Assembly (NCBI GenBank): GCA_964035575.1 | Contig: OZ037862.1 | Location: 620,001 to 684,000, forward strand | Length of the DNA: 64,000 nucleotides | DNA from: Rhynchopus sp. YZ270_cl-10 | Taxonomy: Eukaryota; Euglenozoa; Diplonemea; Diplonemida; Diplonemidae | Direction: 5' to 3' | Shown here: positions 55,289 through 61,625 of the stretch, in pieces | Layout: each line of letters begins with the position of its first letter | Position numbering within the stretch: the first letter of the stretch is position 1 | The notes under the pieces: generated by a model | Seen by the model: the letters and a program-made list of their open reading frames with translations, nothing else | Told to the model about the DNA's origin: nothing | The model's database searches: none | Program-made: the position numbers and the translations under genes

Positions 55289-55403
55289 GCTCGCTCTGTC
55301 AGGTTGTCTCCTTTCTTTCCTGATTATGTTTTGATGCTGACGAATGTACTCGCAGTTGAGACACAGCCGTTGTTTTCAAGAATTTTTTTGTTTTACTCTT
55401 TTA

Positions 55404-55448
55404 CCCTCGCACCGCCTTTACGGTGTTGAGGGGGTGTGACTACACACC
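55404..55448 (+). promoter_or_regulatory. histone 3' double stem-loop, H2B copy 1
   Basis: Hairpin I: CCCTC/GAGGG and CACCG/CGGTG, 55404-55432. Hairpin II directly behind: GGTGTG/CACACC around ACTA, 55433-55448. It lies about 115 bases past the stop. Confidence 0.7.
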
Positions 55449-55603
55449 TGTTGTCTGCAAGAACAACGAGCAAGACGCATGCAGCACAAAATGAAACAAT
55501 GACAACAAAAAAGAGAGCAACACCCTGTTTCCTTCTACCTCCCCATACCCATACCCAAACCTACACACTGCAGATTCCACACAACAAAACCAACCCACAC
55601 AAT

Positions 55604-56044
55604 ATGCCACGTCCACAGGCAAAGGCGGTGGTGAAGAAGACACGCTCGTCGACAGGCAAGGACGGTGAGAAGAAGAGGAAGCCTGTGACGAAGCTGAACT
55701 ACACACCTGTCCCGAAGAAGGACAAGAAGGGAAAGGTTGTGAAGAAGACCCGCCGCTGGTTGCCCGGAACTGTTGCGATGCGTGAGATCAAGGCACTGCA
55801 GAAGGGGACGCAGCTGCTGATCCAGAAGGCACCCTTCCAGCGCCTTGTGCGTGAGGTGGCAGAGAAGCACAAGACAGACATGCGTTTCCGTGCATCTGCA
55901 CTCGAGGCGATGCAGGAGGCATGCGAGCAGTACCTGATCAGCGTGTTTGAGGGTGCCGTGATCCTGCAGCTCCACAGGAAGAAGAAGACCCTCATCCAGA
56001 AGGACCTGAGCTACACCATCCGCATCCGTGGAGACAACCTGTGA
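55604..56044 (+). CDS. H3: histone H3, copy 1
   Basis: A 146-residue, strongly divergent H3. The core reads RRWLPGTVAMREI, LLIQKAPFQRLVREV, and EAMQEACEQYLISVFE, ending IRIRGDNL in place of RRIRGERA. RRW and QKAPFQRLVREV match kinetoplastid H3 rather than the animal form. The N-tail (MPRPQAKAVVKKTRSSTGKD) lacks the ARTKQTARKS start, so the standard Lys4 and Lys9 contexts are missing, and it is about ten residues longer. Lys/Arg replaces usual residues near the end (HRKKKTLIQKDLS). The start is the ATG shared by copies 1 and 3, after CTGCAG (AG 55572-55573). An identical protein is encoded by copy 3; copy 2 is a variant. The gene heads a duplicated H3-H1-H4 block. Confidence 0.95.
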   Translation: MPRPQAKAVVKKTRSSTGKDGEKKRKPVTKLNYTPVPKKDKKGKVVKKTRRWLPGTVAMREIKALQKGTQLLIQKAPFQRLVREVAEKHKTDMRFRASALEAMQEACEQYLISVFEGAVILQLHRKKKTLIQKDLSYTIRIRGDNL

Positions 56045-56103
56045 GAAGTGAGGGTTTTTATTTGTTGTTTTATTGTTAATCTTTTGTATTTTAGATGTTT
56101 TGG

Positions 56104-56159
56104 TGTGGTCCTCAAGGTGCTCGCAGGGTCACTTGAACGACACCTTCACTTGGACCACA
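56104..56159 (+). promoter_or_regulatory. histone 3' stem-loop, H3 copy 1
   Basis: One long hairpin: TGTGGTCC (56104-56111) with GGACCACA (56152-56159), and AAGGTG with CACCTT inside. The same sequence follows H3 copy 3. No clear second hairpin is present. Confidence 0.65.
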
Positions 56160-56361
56160 TCATTGTTAGATTTTCCACCACCTTTTACGCTGTGGATGCC
56201 GGGCTGACCGTTGTGTAACAGCAAAGTTAACTGTATATCGTGTAAAGACAAAATGGGTTTCTCTACGTTTATTTCGATACCTCACATCCTCACCCCTCTT
56301 CTTTCACGCCTTCTTTCACACCACACACACACAGTTCCCACACCACACAAACCCACTCACA

Positions 56362-56640
56362 ATGCCGAGGTTCGAGTCGATCGCGATTGCCAAGCCTGAC
56401 GAGAAGCGCTCTGCCAAGATCAAGGCGGCAGCAAAGGCGAGGAAGGATGCTGTGAGAATTGCAGTGAACAAGGTGAAGGAGGCTGAGAAGCAGAAGCGTG
56501 CGGACGCCAGGGCCAAGAAGGCGGCGAAGAAGGAGGAGAAGGCGAAGAAGGCCAAGAAGACCACCACGAAGAAGAAGGGGACCGCGACAAAGAAGAAGGG
56601 AACCTCCACGAAGAAGAAGGCCAAGACCACGAAGAAGTAA
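56362..56640 (+). CDS. linker histone H1-like protein without globular domain, copy 1
   Basis: A 92-residue, very basic protein. Residues 1-60 are likely to form one charged helix (AKIKAAAKARKDAVRIAVNK); residues 60-92 are Lys/Thr repeats (TTTKKKGTATKKKGTSTKKK). There is no winged-helix domain. H1 proteins made only of a basic tail are known in kinetoplastids and bacteria-like chromatin, and the position within the histone array supports the call. The mature mRNA probably begins after ACACAG (AG 56333-56334). The protein is identical to copy 2. Confidence 0.85.
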   Translation: MPRFESIAIAKPDEKRSAKIKAAAKARKDAVRIAVNKVKEAEKQKRADARAKKAAKKEEKAKKAKKTTTKKKGTATKKKGTSTKKKAKTTKK

Positions 56641-56744
56641 GCTGGCAATAGCTAGAAAGCGACTTGGCCACTTTGCGGCTGTGAGTGTTGTGTGCAATGT
56701 GGTCCATTTTGTGTGTTTTTTTTTTTTTTCTTTCAAACCGTTTT

Positions 56745-56791
56745 CCTCTGTGCCTGCGTGCAGGCCATGAAGAGGGGTGGAGATTCCCACC
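56745..56791 (+). promoter_or_regulatory. histone 3' double stem-loop, H1 copy 1
   Basis: Hairpin I: CCTCT/AGAGG and GCCTG/CAGGC around CGTG (56745-56775). Hairpin II: GGTGG/CCACC around AGATTC (56776-56791). Confidence 0.75.
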
Positions 56792-56934
56792 GTAACATGT
56801 TAAACTGTCGATAATAATCTTCATAAAAATATAGCAACGCCAATTGTCATTTTAATTTTTATTTGCCACCCATCCCTTTGCCCTATCAATCCTCATCCCC
56901 CCCGACCAGATATTTCAAACAAAGCAACACAAAA

Positions 56935-57276
56935 ATGGGTCCGTCGAAGTCTGCCAAGGGAAAGTCGGTTGCCTCAGGAAAGGCTGACAAGAAGACGACT
57001 GGAAGCCAGAAGCGCAAGGGCGCAAAGTCGAACAAGGGCCGTGGTATCACGAAGGGAAGCATCCGCCGTCTTGCCCGTCGTGGAGGGTGCAAGCGTCTTG
57101 CGAGCAGCGTGTACGACGAGGCAAGGGAAATCCTGAGGAACTTCGTTGAGCAGGTGATGAAGGACACCCACGCGCTGATGGAGGTGCGTGAGAACGCACC
57201 CGCGAAGACGGTGCGTGTGGAGCACATCCTGTACGCCCTGAAGAAGCGTGGCCGCACCCTGTACGTCTCCAAGTAA
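56935..57276 (+). CDS. H4: histone H4, copy 1
   Basis: A 113-residue H4, unusually divergent for the most conserved of histones. The core reads GRGITKGSIRRLARRGG then VYDEAREIL and ILYALKKRGRTLY. GSIRRL (not PAIRRL) and YDE (not YEE) are kinetoplastid traits. The N-tail is about eight residues longer than in animals, rich in Lys, and lacks the GRGKGGKGLGKGGA pattern; the KRHRK patch that binds chromatin enzymes is rewritten as QKRKGAK. The C-terminus is LYVSK instead of LYGFGG. The start follows CCAG (AG 56908-56909) and ATATTTCAAAC. The protein is identical to copy 2, with silent differences only. Confidence 0.95.
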   Translation: MGPSKSAKGKSVASGKADKKTTGSQKRKGAKSNKGRGITKGSIRRLARRGGCKRLASSVYDEAREILRNFVEQVMKDTHALMEVRENAPAKTVRVEHILYALKKRGRTLYVSK

Positions 57277-57334
57277 GCTGTGACGTGACAGCAAACGTGA
57301 GCTTTGTCTTTTTACTCTTTTCCGTTGTTCCAAG

Positions 57335-57392
57335 CTGTGCTGTTGCAGGCATGTGCATTGTCTGCGACAGCACAGTGGCGTAATTGACGCCA
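57335..57392 (+). promoter_or_regulatory. histone 3' double stem-loop, H4 copy 1
   Basis: Hairpin I: CTGTGCTGTTGCAG (57335-57348) with CTGCGACAGCACAG (57362-57375), 14 pairs with one G-T. Hairpin II: TGGCGT/ACGCCA around AATTG (57376-57392). Confidence 0.8.
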
Positions 57393-57521
57393 CCTTTTTG
57401 ATATGACATGACATGAAACCTGCTCCCTCCTATCTTTGTGGTAAGAGTGTAGCACAAACAACTGAACACACCACCACCACCACCAGATACTTTTCGTAAA
57501 ACACACCCCAAACCCAACAAG

Positions 57522-58010
57522 ATGACACCATCGCCACAGAAGTCCTCGGGAGCAAAGAAGTCCACAGGAGCAAAGAGAGGCCCGAAGTTGGACAAGAACG
57601 GGAAGAGGATCAAGAAGCACAACTTCAAGAGCTACTCGAGCTTCGTGCACAAGCTGATGACGAAGAACTTCGGGGTGAAGGCGTCGACGAAGTTGGGGAA
57701 GAAGAGCTCTGTTGCCATCACGTCGCGTGGGATGGGGATTGTGAACTCGTTTGTCGTGGACCTGTTTGAGCGCATTGCAGAGGAGGCGGGCCGCGCAAAC
57801 CACTTTGCTGGCCAGAAGACGCTGCGCAGTGGTGCCATTGTGGCGGGTGTGAAGATGCACTTCCCCGACGAGATGGCGTCGCACGCCCTGTCTGCGGGAG
57901 TTGCTGCCGTGGCCAAGTACGCGAGGGCCCTGAAGGCGAAGGGCAAGAAGGGCAAGGGATCCCCTGCGAAGAAGGGTTCCCCGAAGAAGAAGTCCTCCCC
58001 AAGGAAGTGA
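57522..58010 (+). CDS. H2B: histone H2B, copy 2
   Basis: It encodes the same 162-residue H2B as copy 1, with the SPKK-bearing C-tail. The 60-base leader (AG 57484-57485, then ATACTTTTCG) is also the same as in copy 1, so the duplication or conversion tract includes the leader but stops at the end of the coding sequence: the stop here is TGA and the 3' sequence is unrelated. It stands head-to-tail with the single H2A gene, 219 bases upstream, the usual H2A/H2B partner arrangement but not divergent. Confidence 0.95.
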   Translation: MTPSPQKSSGAKKSTGAKRGPKLDKNGKRIKKHNFKSYSSFVHKLMTKNFGVKASTKLGKKSSVAITSRGMGIVNSFVVDLFERIAEEAGRANHFAGQKTLRSGAIVAGVKMHFPDEMASHALSAGVAAVAKYARALKAKGKKGKGSPAKKGSPKKKSSPRK

Positions 58011-58045
58011 AGCAGGTCACGTTGATGCTGCTTGTTGAGTTAACA

Positions 58046-58096
58046 CACGCCCCTCCCTGTTCTTAACAACACGGGGGCGTGGGTGGTACTGCCGCC
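58046..58096 (+). promoter_or_regulatory. histone 3' double stem-loop, H2B copy 2
   Basis: Hairpin I: CACGCCCC (58046-58053) with GGGGCGTG (58074-58081), enclosing TGTT/AACA. Hairpin II: GGTGG/CCGCC around TACTG (58082-58096). The sequence differs completely from copy 1, but the two-hairpin layout is kept. Confidence 0.75.
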
Positions 58097-58229
58097 GTCT
58101 TTTTGAAAATTAAAACAAACAAACAAAAAAAGCGAACTTACTTTTGGTTCTTCACTCTCCACTCAACTACCGCACAGCACACCTTTCCTGCTTCCAGATA
58201 CTTTCACCAACACACCCTCAAGACAAACA

Positions 58230-58739
58230 ATGGTCGGCGCAAAGAAAGGAGTGAAGAGGGGACCGTCTGTGTCTCTGTCTGAGATGTCTGGTCTGACCTT
58301 CCCTGTAGGACGTGTGGGCAGTGCGCTGAAGAAGGGAAGGTACGCAAAGCGTGTGAGCCCCACTGCGGCAGTGTTCCTGACGTCTGTGCTGCAGTACTGC
58401 ACAGGCGAGCTTCTGAACGTGTCTGCGAAGGCGGCGACGTCGGGGAAGAAGGCGAAGAACAAGAAGCAGCACCAGATCAAGCCCCGCCACATCTGCGTTG
58501 CCGTGCGTGAGGACAAGGACCTTGGCGACCTTCTGTCGAACGTGACGATTGCGGGCGGAGGTGTGGGCGGAGGAGTGCACGATGCGCTCAAGGCAACTGA
58601 CAAGAAGTACAGGAAGAAGTCCTCTGGCAGCGTGACGAAGAAGTCGAAGGGGAAGAAGGGTGGAAAGAAGGGCAAGAAGTCCAAGGGTTCCCCGAAGAAG
58701 TCGAAGGGCTCCCCCACGAAGTCGTCCCCGAAGAAGTAA
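58230..58739 (+). CDS. H2A: histone H2A
   Basis: A 169-residue H2A. The core shows LTFPVGRVGSALKKGRYAKRV, then VFLTSVLQYCTGELLNVSAKAA and QIKPRHICVAVREDKDLGDLL. The acidic patch that docks chromatin factors is partly lost: the Glu of VLEYL is Gln, the second Glu of AEILE is Asn, and the DEE triplet is DKD. The C-tail is about 40 residues longer than usual, basic, with KGSPKK, GSPTK and SPKK at the end; it matches the H2B tails. No SQ(E/D) motif of H2A.X is present. It is the only H2A gene in the array, although H2B is present twice. The leader acceptor candidate is TTCCAG (AG 58196-58197), then ATACTTTC as in H2B. Confidence 0.95.
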   Translation: MVGAKKGVKRGPSVSLSEMSGLTFPVGRVGSALKKGRYAKRVSPTAAVFLTSVLQYCTGELLNVSAKAATSGKKAKNKKQHQIKPRHICVAVREDKDLGDLLSNVTIAGGGVGGGVHDALKATDKKYRKKSSGSVTKKSKGKKGGKKGKKSKGSPKKSKGSPTKSSPKK

Positions 58740-58799
58740 GCGAGCTCGCTCTCGACATCCGTCTGCTGAGGTTGCCTCAACTATTTTTGTATTTTGAAC

Positions 58800-58843
58800 C
58801 CTCACACCCGATATGAGGGTGTGAGGTGGTGTGACTGCGCACC
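58800..58843 (+). promoter_or_regulatory. histone 3' double stem-loop, H2A
   Basis: Hairpin I: CCTCACACCC (58800-58809) with GGGTGTGAGG (58817-58826), ten perfect pairs. Hairpin II: GGTGTG/CGCACC around ACTG (58828-58843). Confidence 0.8.
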
Positions 58844-58990
58844 GCATATGTGATAAAAAAAGAGCAGCGGAATCCTATTTTCCTTTTCTTGCCCTTCACA
58901 GCCCCACACCCACACCCAGACACAAAGACGAATCCAAATACAAACCACACCCCACAGATTACCAAGACAACAGCCACACAACACAACAAG

Positions 58991-59431
58991 ATGCCACGCA
59001 CACCTGCCAAGTCTGTGAAGAAGTCGCAGTCGTCGACTGGAAAGGACGGTGAGCAGAAGAAGAGGAAGCCGATGACGAAGCTGAACTACAAGCCCGCTGA
59101 GAAGAAGGACAAGAAGGGGAAGGTGGTGAAGAAGTCTGGCCGCTGGTTGCCCGGAACTGTTGCGATGCGTGAGATCAAGGCACTGCAGAAGGGGACGCAG
59201 CTGCTGATCCAGAAGGCACCCTTCCAGCGCCTTGTGCGTGACGTGATGGACAAGCACAAGCACGCCCTGCGTTTCCGTGCCTCCGCCCTCGAGGCGATGC
59301 AGGAAGCAACTGAGCAGTACCTGATCAGCGTGTTTGAGGGTGCCGTGATCCTGCAGCTCCACAGGAAGAAGAAGACCCTCATCCAGAAGGACCTGAGCTA
59401 CACCATCCGCATCCGTGGAGACAACCTGTGA
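58991..59431 (+). CDS. H3: histone H3 variant (copy 2)
   Basis: 146 residues like copies 1 and 3, but different at about 25 positions, clustered in the N-tail (MPRTPAKSVKKSQSSTGKD; RKPMTKLNYKPAEK) and in the helix after the first turn (RDVMDKHKHALRF in place of REVAEKHKTDMRF; EATEQY in place of EACEQY). The rest, from RWLPGTVAMREI to QKAP and the last 35 residues, is identical even at the DNA level. The changed cysteine (Cys to Thr in EACEQY) removes the Cys that corresponds to Cys110 of standard H3. It may be a replacement or stage-specific variant. The start at 58991 gives the same length as the paralogs; the open frame back to 58850 precedes the acceptor at 58956-58957. Confidence 0.93.
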   Translation: MPRTPAKSVKKSQSSTGKDGEQKKRKPMTKLNYKPAEKKDKKGKVVKKSGRWLPGTVAMREIKALQKGTQLLIQKAPFQRLVRDVMDKHKHALRFRASALEAMQEATEQYLISVFEGAVILQLHRKKKTLIQKDLSYTIRIRGDNL

Positions 59432-59503
59432 GCAATGAGCTGTCATGAGCACGTGCTGTTTCTTGTTTTGAGTTTCTTTTTCTTATGTTTTTTCACGTTT
59501 TTG

Positions 59504-59548
59504 CCTCTGTGAGCTTGCTAGCCAAGCCACGAGGGGTGGATTACCACC
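59504..59548 (+). promoter_or_regulatory. histone 3' double stem-loop, H3 variant
   Basis: Hairpin I: CCTC/GAGG, GTG/CAC and GCTTG/CAAGC around CTAGC (59504-59534). Hairpin II: GGTGG/CCACC around ATTA (59535-59548). Confidence 0.8.
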
Positions 59549-59670
59549 AGTGACACTTGCTATAAGAAGACAGACACCACCTACGCTTTGTTCCTATTCC
59601 TTTCCCTTCCCTCTCTTCTACCCAAACCTACACACTGCAGATTCCACACAACAAAACCAACCCACACAAT

Positions 59671-60111
59671 ATGCCACGTCCACAGGCAAAGGCGGTGGTG
59701 AAGAAGACACGCTCGTCGACAGGCAAGGACGGTGAGAAGAAGAGGAAGCCAGTGACGAAGCTGAACTACACACCTGTCCCGAAGAAGGACAAGAAGGGAA
59801 AGGTTGTGAAGAAGACCCGCCGCTGGTTGCCCGGAACTGTTGCGATGCGTGAGATCAAGGCACTGCAGAAGGGGACGCAGCTGCTGATCCAGAAGGCACC
59901 CTTCCAGCGCCTTGTGCGTGAGGTGGCAGAGAAGCACAAGACAGACATGCGTTTCCGTGCATCTGCACTCGAGGCGATGCAGGAGGCATGCGAGCAGTAT
60001 CTGATCAGTGTGTTTGAGGGTGCCGTGATCCTGCAGCTCCACAGGAAGAAGAAGACCCTCATCCAGAAGGACCTGAGCTACACCATCCGCATCCGTGGAG
60101 ACAACCTGTGA
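59671..60111 (+). CDS. H3: histone H3, copy 3
   Basis: It encodes the same 146-residue protein as copy 1 and differs from it by only a few silent changes (for example CCA for CCT). The identity runs on through the 3' flank, including the long stem-loop and the leader of the H1 gene behind it, so copies 1 and 3 belong to one duplicated H3-H1 segment (about 55554-56330 and 59621-60380). The leader acceptor is the AG at 59639-59640. Confidence 0.95.
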   Translation: MPRPQAKAVVKKTRSSTGKDGEKKRKPVTKLNYTPVPKKDKKGKVVKKTRRWLPGTVAMREIKALQKGTQLLIQKAPFQRLVREVAEKHKTDMRFRASALEAMQEACEQYLISVFEGAVILQLHRKKKTLIQKDLSYTIRIRGDNL

Positions 60112-60170
60112 GAAGTGAGGGTTTTTATTTGTTGTTTTATTGTTAATCTTTTGTATTTTAGATGTTTTGG

Positions 60171-60226
60171 TGTGGTCCTCAAGGTGCTCGCAGGGTCACT
60201 TGAACGACACCTTCACTTGGACCACA
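60171..60226 (+). promoter_or_regulatory. histone 3' stem-loop, H3 copy 3
   Basis: Same sequence as behind H3 copy 1: TGTGGTCC with GGACCACA, and AAGGTG with CACCTT. It lies about 60 bases past the stop. Confidence 0.65.
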
Positions 60227-60414
60227 TCATTGTTAGATTTTCCACCACCTTTTACGCTGTGGATGCCGGGCTGACCGTTGTGTAACAGCAAAGTTAACTG
60301 TATATCGTGTAAAGACAAAATGGGTTTCTCTACGTTTATTTCGATACCTCACATCCTCACCCCTCTTCTTCCACACCACGCACACAGTTCCCACACCACA
60401 CAAACCCACTCACA

Positions 60415-60693
60415 ATGCCGAGGTTCGAGTCGATCGCGATTGCCAAGCCTGACGAGAAGCGCTCTGCCAAGATCAAGGCGGCAGCAAAGGCGAGGAAGGA
60501 TGCTGTGAGAATTGCAGTGAACAAGGTGAAGGAGGCTGAGAAGCAGAAGCGTGCGGACGCCAGGGCCAAGAAGGCGGCGAAGAAGGAGGAGAAGGCGAAG
60601 AAGGCCAAGAAGACCACCACGAAGAAGAAGGGGACCGCGACAAAGAAGAAGGGAACCTCCACGAAGAAGAAGGCCAAGACCACGAAGAAGTAA
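60415..60693 (+). CDS. linker histone H1-like protein without globular domain, copy 2
   Basis: Identical in protein to copy 1 (92 residues, basic helix then Lys/Thr repeats). The flanks diverge just after the stop, so conversion or duplication ends near the gene boundary, yet the 3' double stem-loop is kept in altered sequence. The leader acceptor candidate is CACACAG (AG 60386-60387). Confidence 0.85.
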   Translation: MPRFESIAIAKPDEKRSAKIKAAAKARKDAVRIAVNKVKEAEKQKRADARAKKAAKKEEKAKKAKKTTTKKKGTATKKKGTSTKKKAKTTKK

Positions 60694-60769
60694 GCCTATG
60701 GCGAGAACGTAGCTGCTATGTAGCGTACTGTGTGTTGGAAGTGTTGTGTTTTCCTTTTTGTAACAGTTA

Positions 60770-60816
60770 CCTCTGGGCTTGCATGCAGGCCACACGGAGG
60801 GGTGGAGATTCCCACC
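60770..60816 (+). promoter_or_regulatory. histone 3' double stem-loop, H1 copy 2
   Basis: Hairpin I: CCTC/GAGG and GGCTTG/CAGGCC around CATG (60770-60800). Hairpin II: GGTGG/CCACC around AGATTC (60801-60816). Against copy 1, the stem bases changed with pairing kept. Confidence 0.8.
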
Positions 60817-60956
60817 ACAACAAACCCGAAGAGCAAAAATCTTCTCAATAAACAGTGCACCAATTATTGTATTTGCTTCCCAAAGCCGCCCACCCCTTTG
60901 CCTCTATCAATCCTCATCCCTCCCGACAGATATTTCAAACAAAGCAACACACAAAA

Positions 60957-61298
60957 ATGGGTCCGTCGAAGTCTGCCAAGGGAAAGTCGGTTGCCTCAGG
61001 AAAGGCTGACAAGAAGACGACTGGAAGCCAGAAGCGCAAGGGCGCAAAGTCGAACAAGGGCCGTGGTATCACGAAGGGAAGCATCCGCCGTCTTGCCCGT
61101 CGTGGAGGGTGCAAGCGTCTTGCGAGCAGCGTGTACGACGAGGCAAGGGAAATCCTGAGGAACTTCGTTGAGCAGGTGATGAAGGACACCCACGCGCTGA
61201 TGGAGGTGCGTGAGAACGCCCCCGCAAAGACAGTGCGTGTGGAGCACATCCTGTACGCCCTGAAGAAGCGTGGCCGCACCCTGTACGTCTCCAAGTAA
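60957..61298 (+). CDS. H4: histone H4, copy 2
   Basis: Same 113-residue H4 as copy 1, with a few silent third-position differences near the end (CCC for CCA, GCA for GCG). The start is the ATG shared by both, after CGACAG (AG 60928-60929) and ATATTTCAAAC; an open frame reaching back to 60855 lies before the acceptor and is not expected to be translated. It closes the second H3-H1-H4 block and the array. Confidence 0.95.
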   Translation: MGPSKSAKGKSVASGKADKKTTGSQKRKGAKSNKGRGITKGSIRRLARRGGCKRLASSVYDEAREILRNFVEQVMKDTHALMEVRENAPAKTVRVEHILYALKKRGRTLYVSK

Positions 61299-61434
61299 GC
61301 TGCAGGCCTTTTTCCTTGTTGTACACCAATTCTCCCCGCTTCTTATGCCCAGCAGAACCTTTACAGGTGACTCACTCAGCTACGAGTAGGTCATCTCAAC
61401 AACTTTTTTGTTTTTCTTGTTTAAACCACCAACT

Positions 61435-61478
61435 CTGCTGTCTTGCCAATGCAACAGCACAGTGGCGTTCTTAGCGCC
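61435..61478 (+). promoter_or_regulatory. histone 3' double stem-loop, H4 copy 2
   Basis: Hairpin I: TGCTG/CAGCA and TTGC/GCAA around CAAT (61436-61459). Hairpin II: GGCGT/GCGCC around TCTTA (61464-61478), where copy 1 has GGCGT/ACGCC; the pairing is kept by G-T. Confidence 0.75.
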
Positions 61479-61625
61479 TTTTCTTTTTAATTTTAAAGTT
61501 ATTCTTTTTGCTCACGACTTTGTTCCTCCTACCTACTTTCATGCACATCATTGACCACCTAAACCTCACCCATTCGACCCTGCCTCATTCACCTCCACTT
61601 AAGAGTTTACACTACGTCCTCACAC

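Noticed and set aside
54800-61478. Animal-type histone stem-loop (GGYYYTTYTNARRRCC)
   Set aside because: Searched for behind each histone gene and not seen. The hairpins present have different loops and stem sequences.
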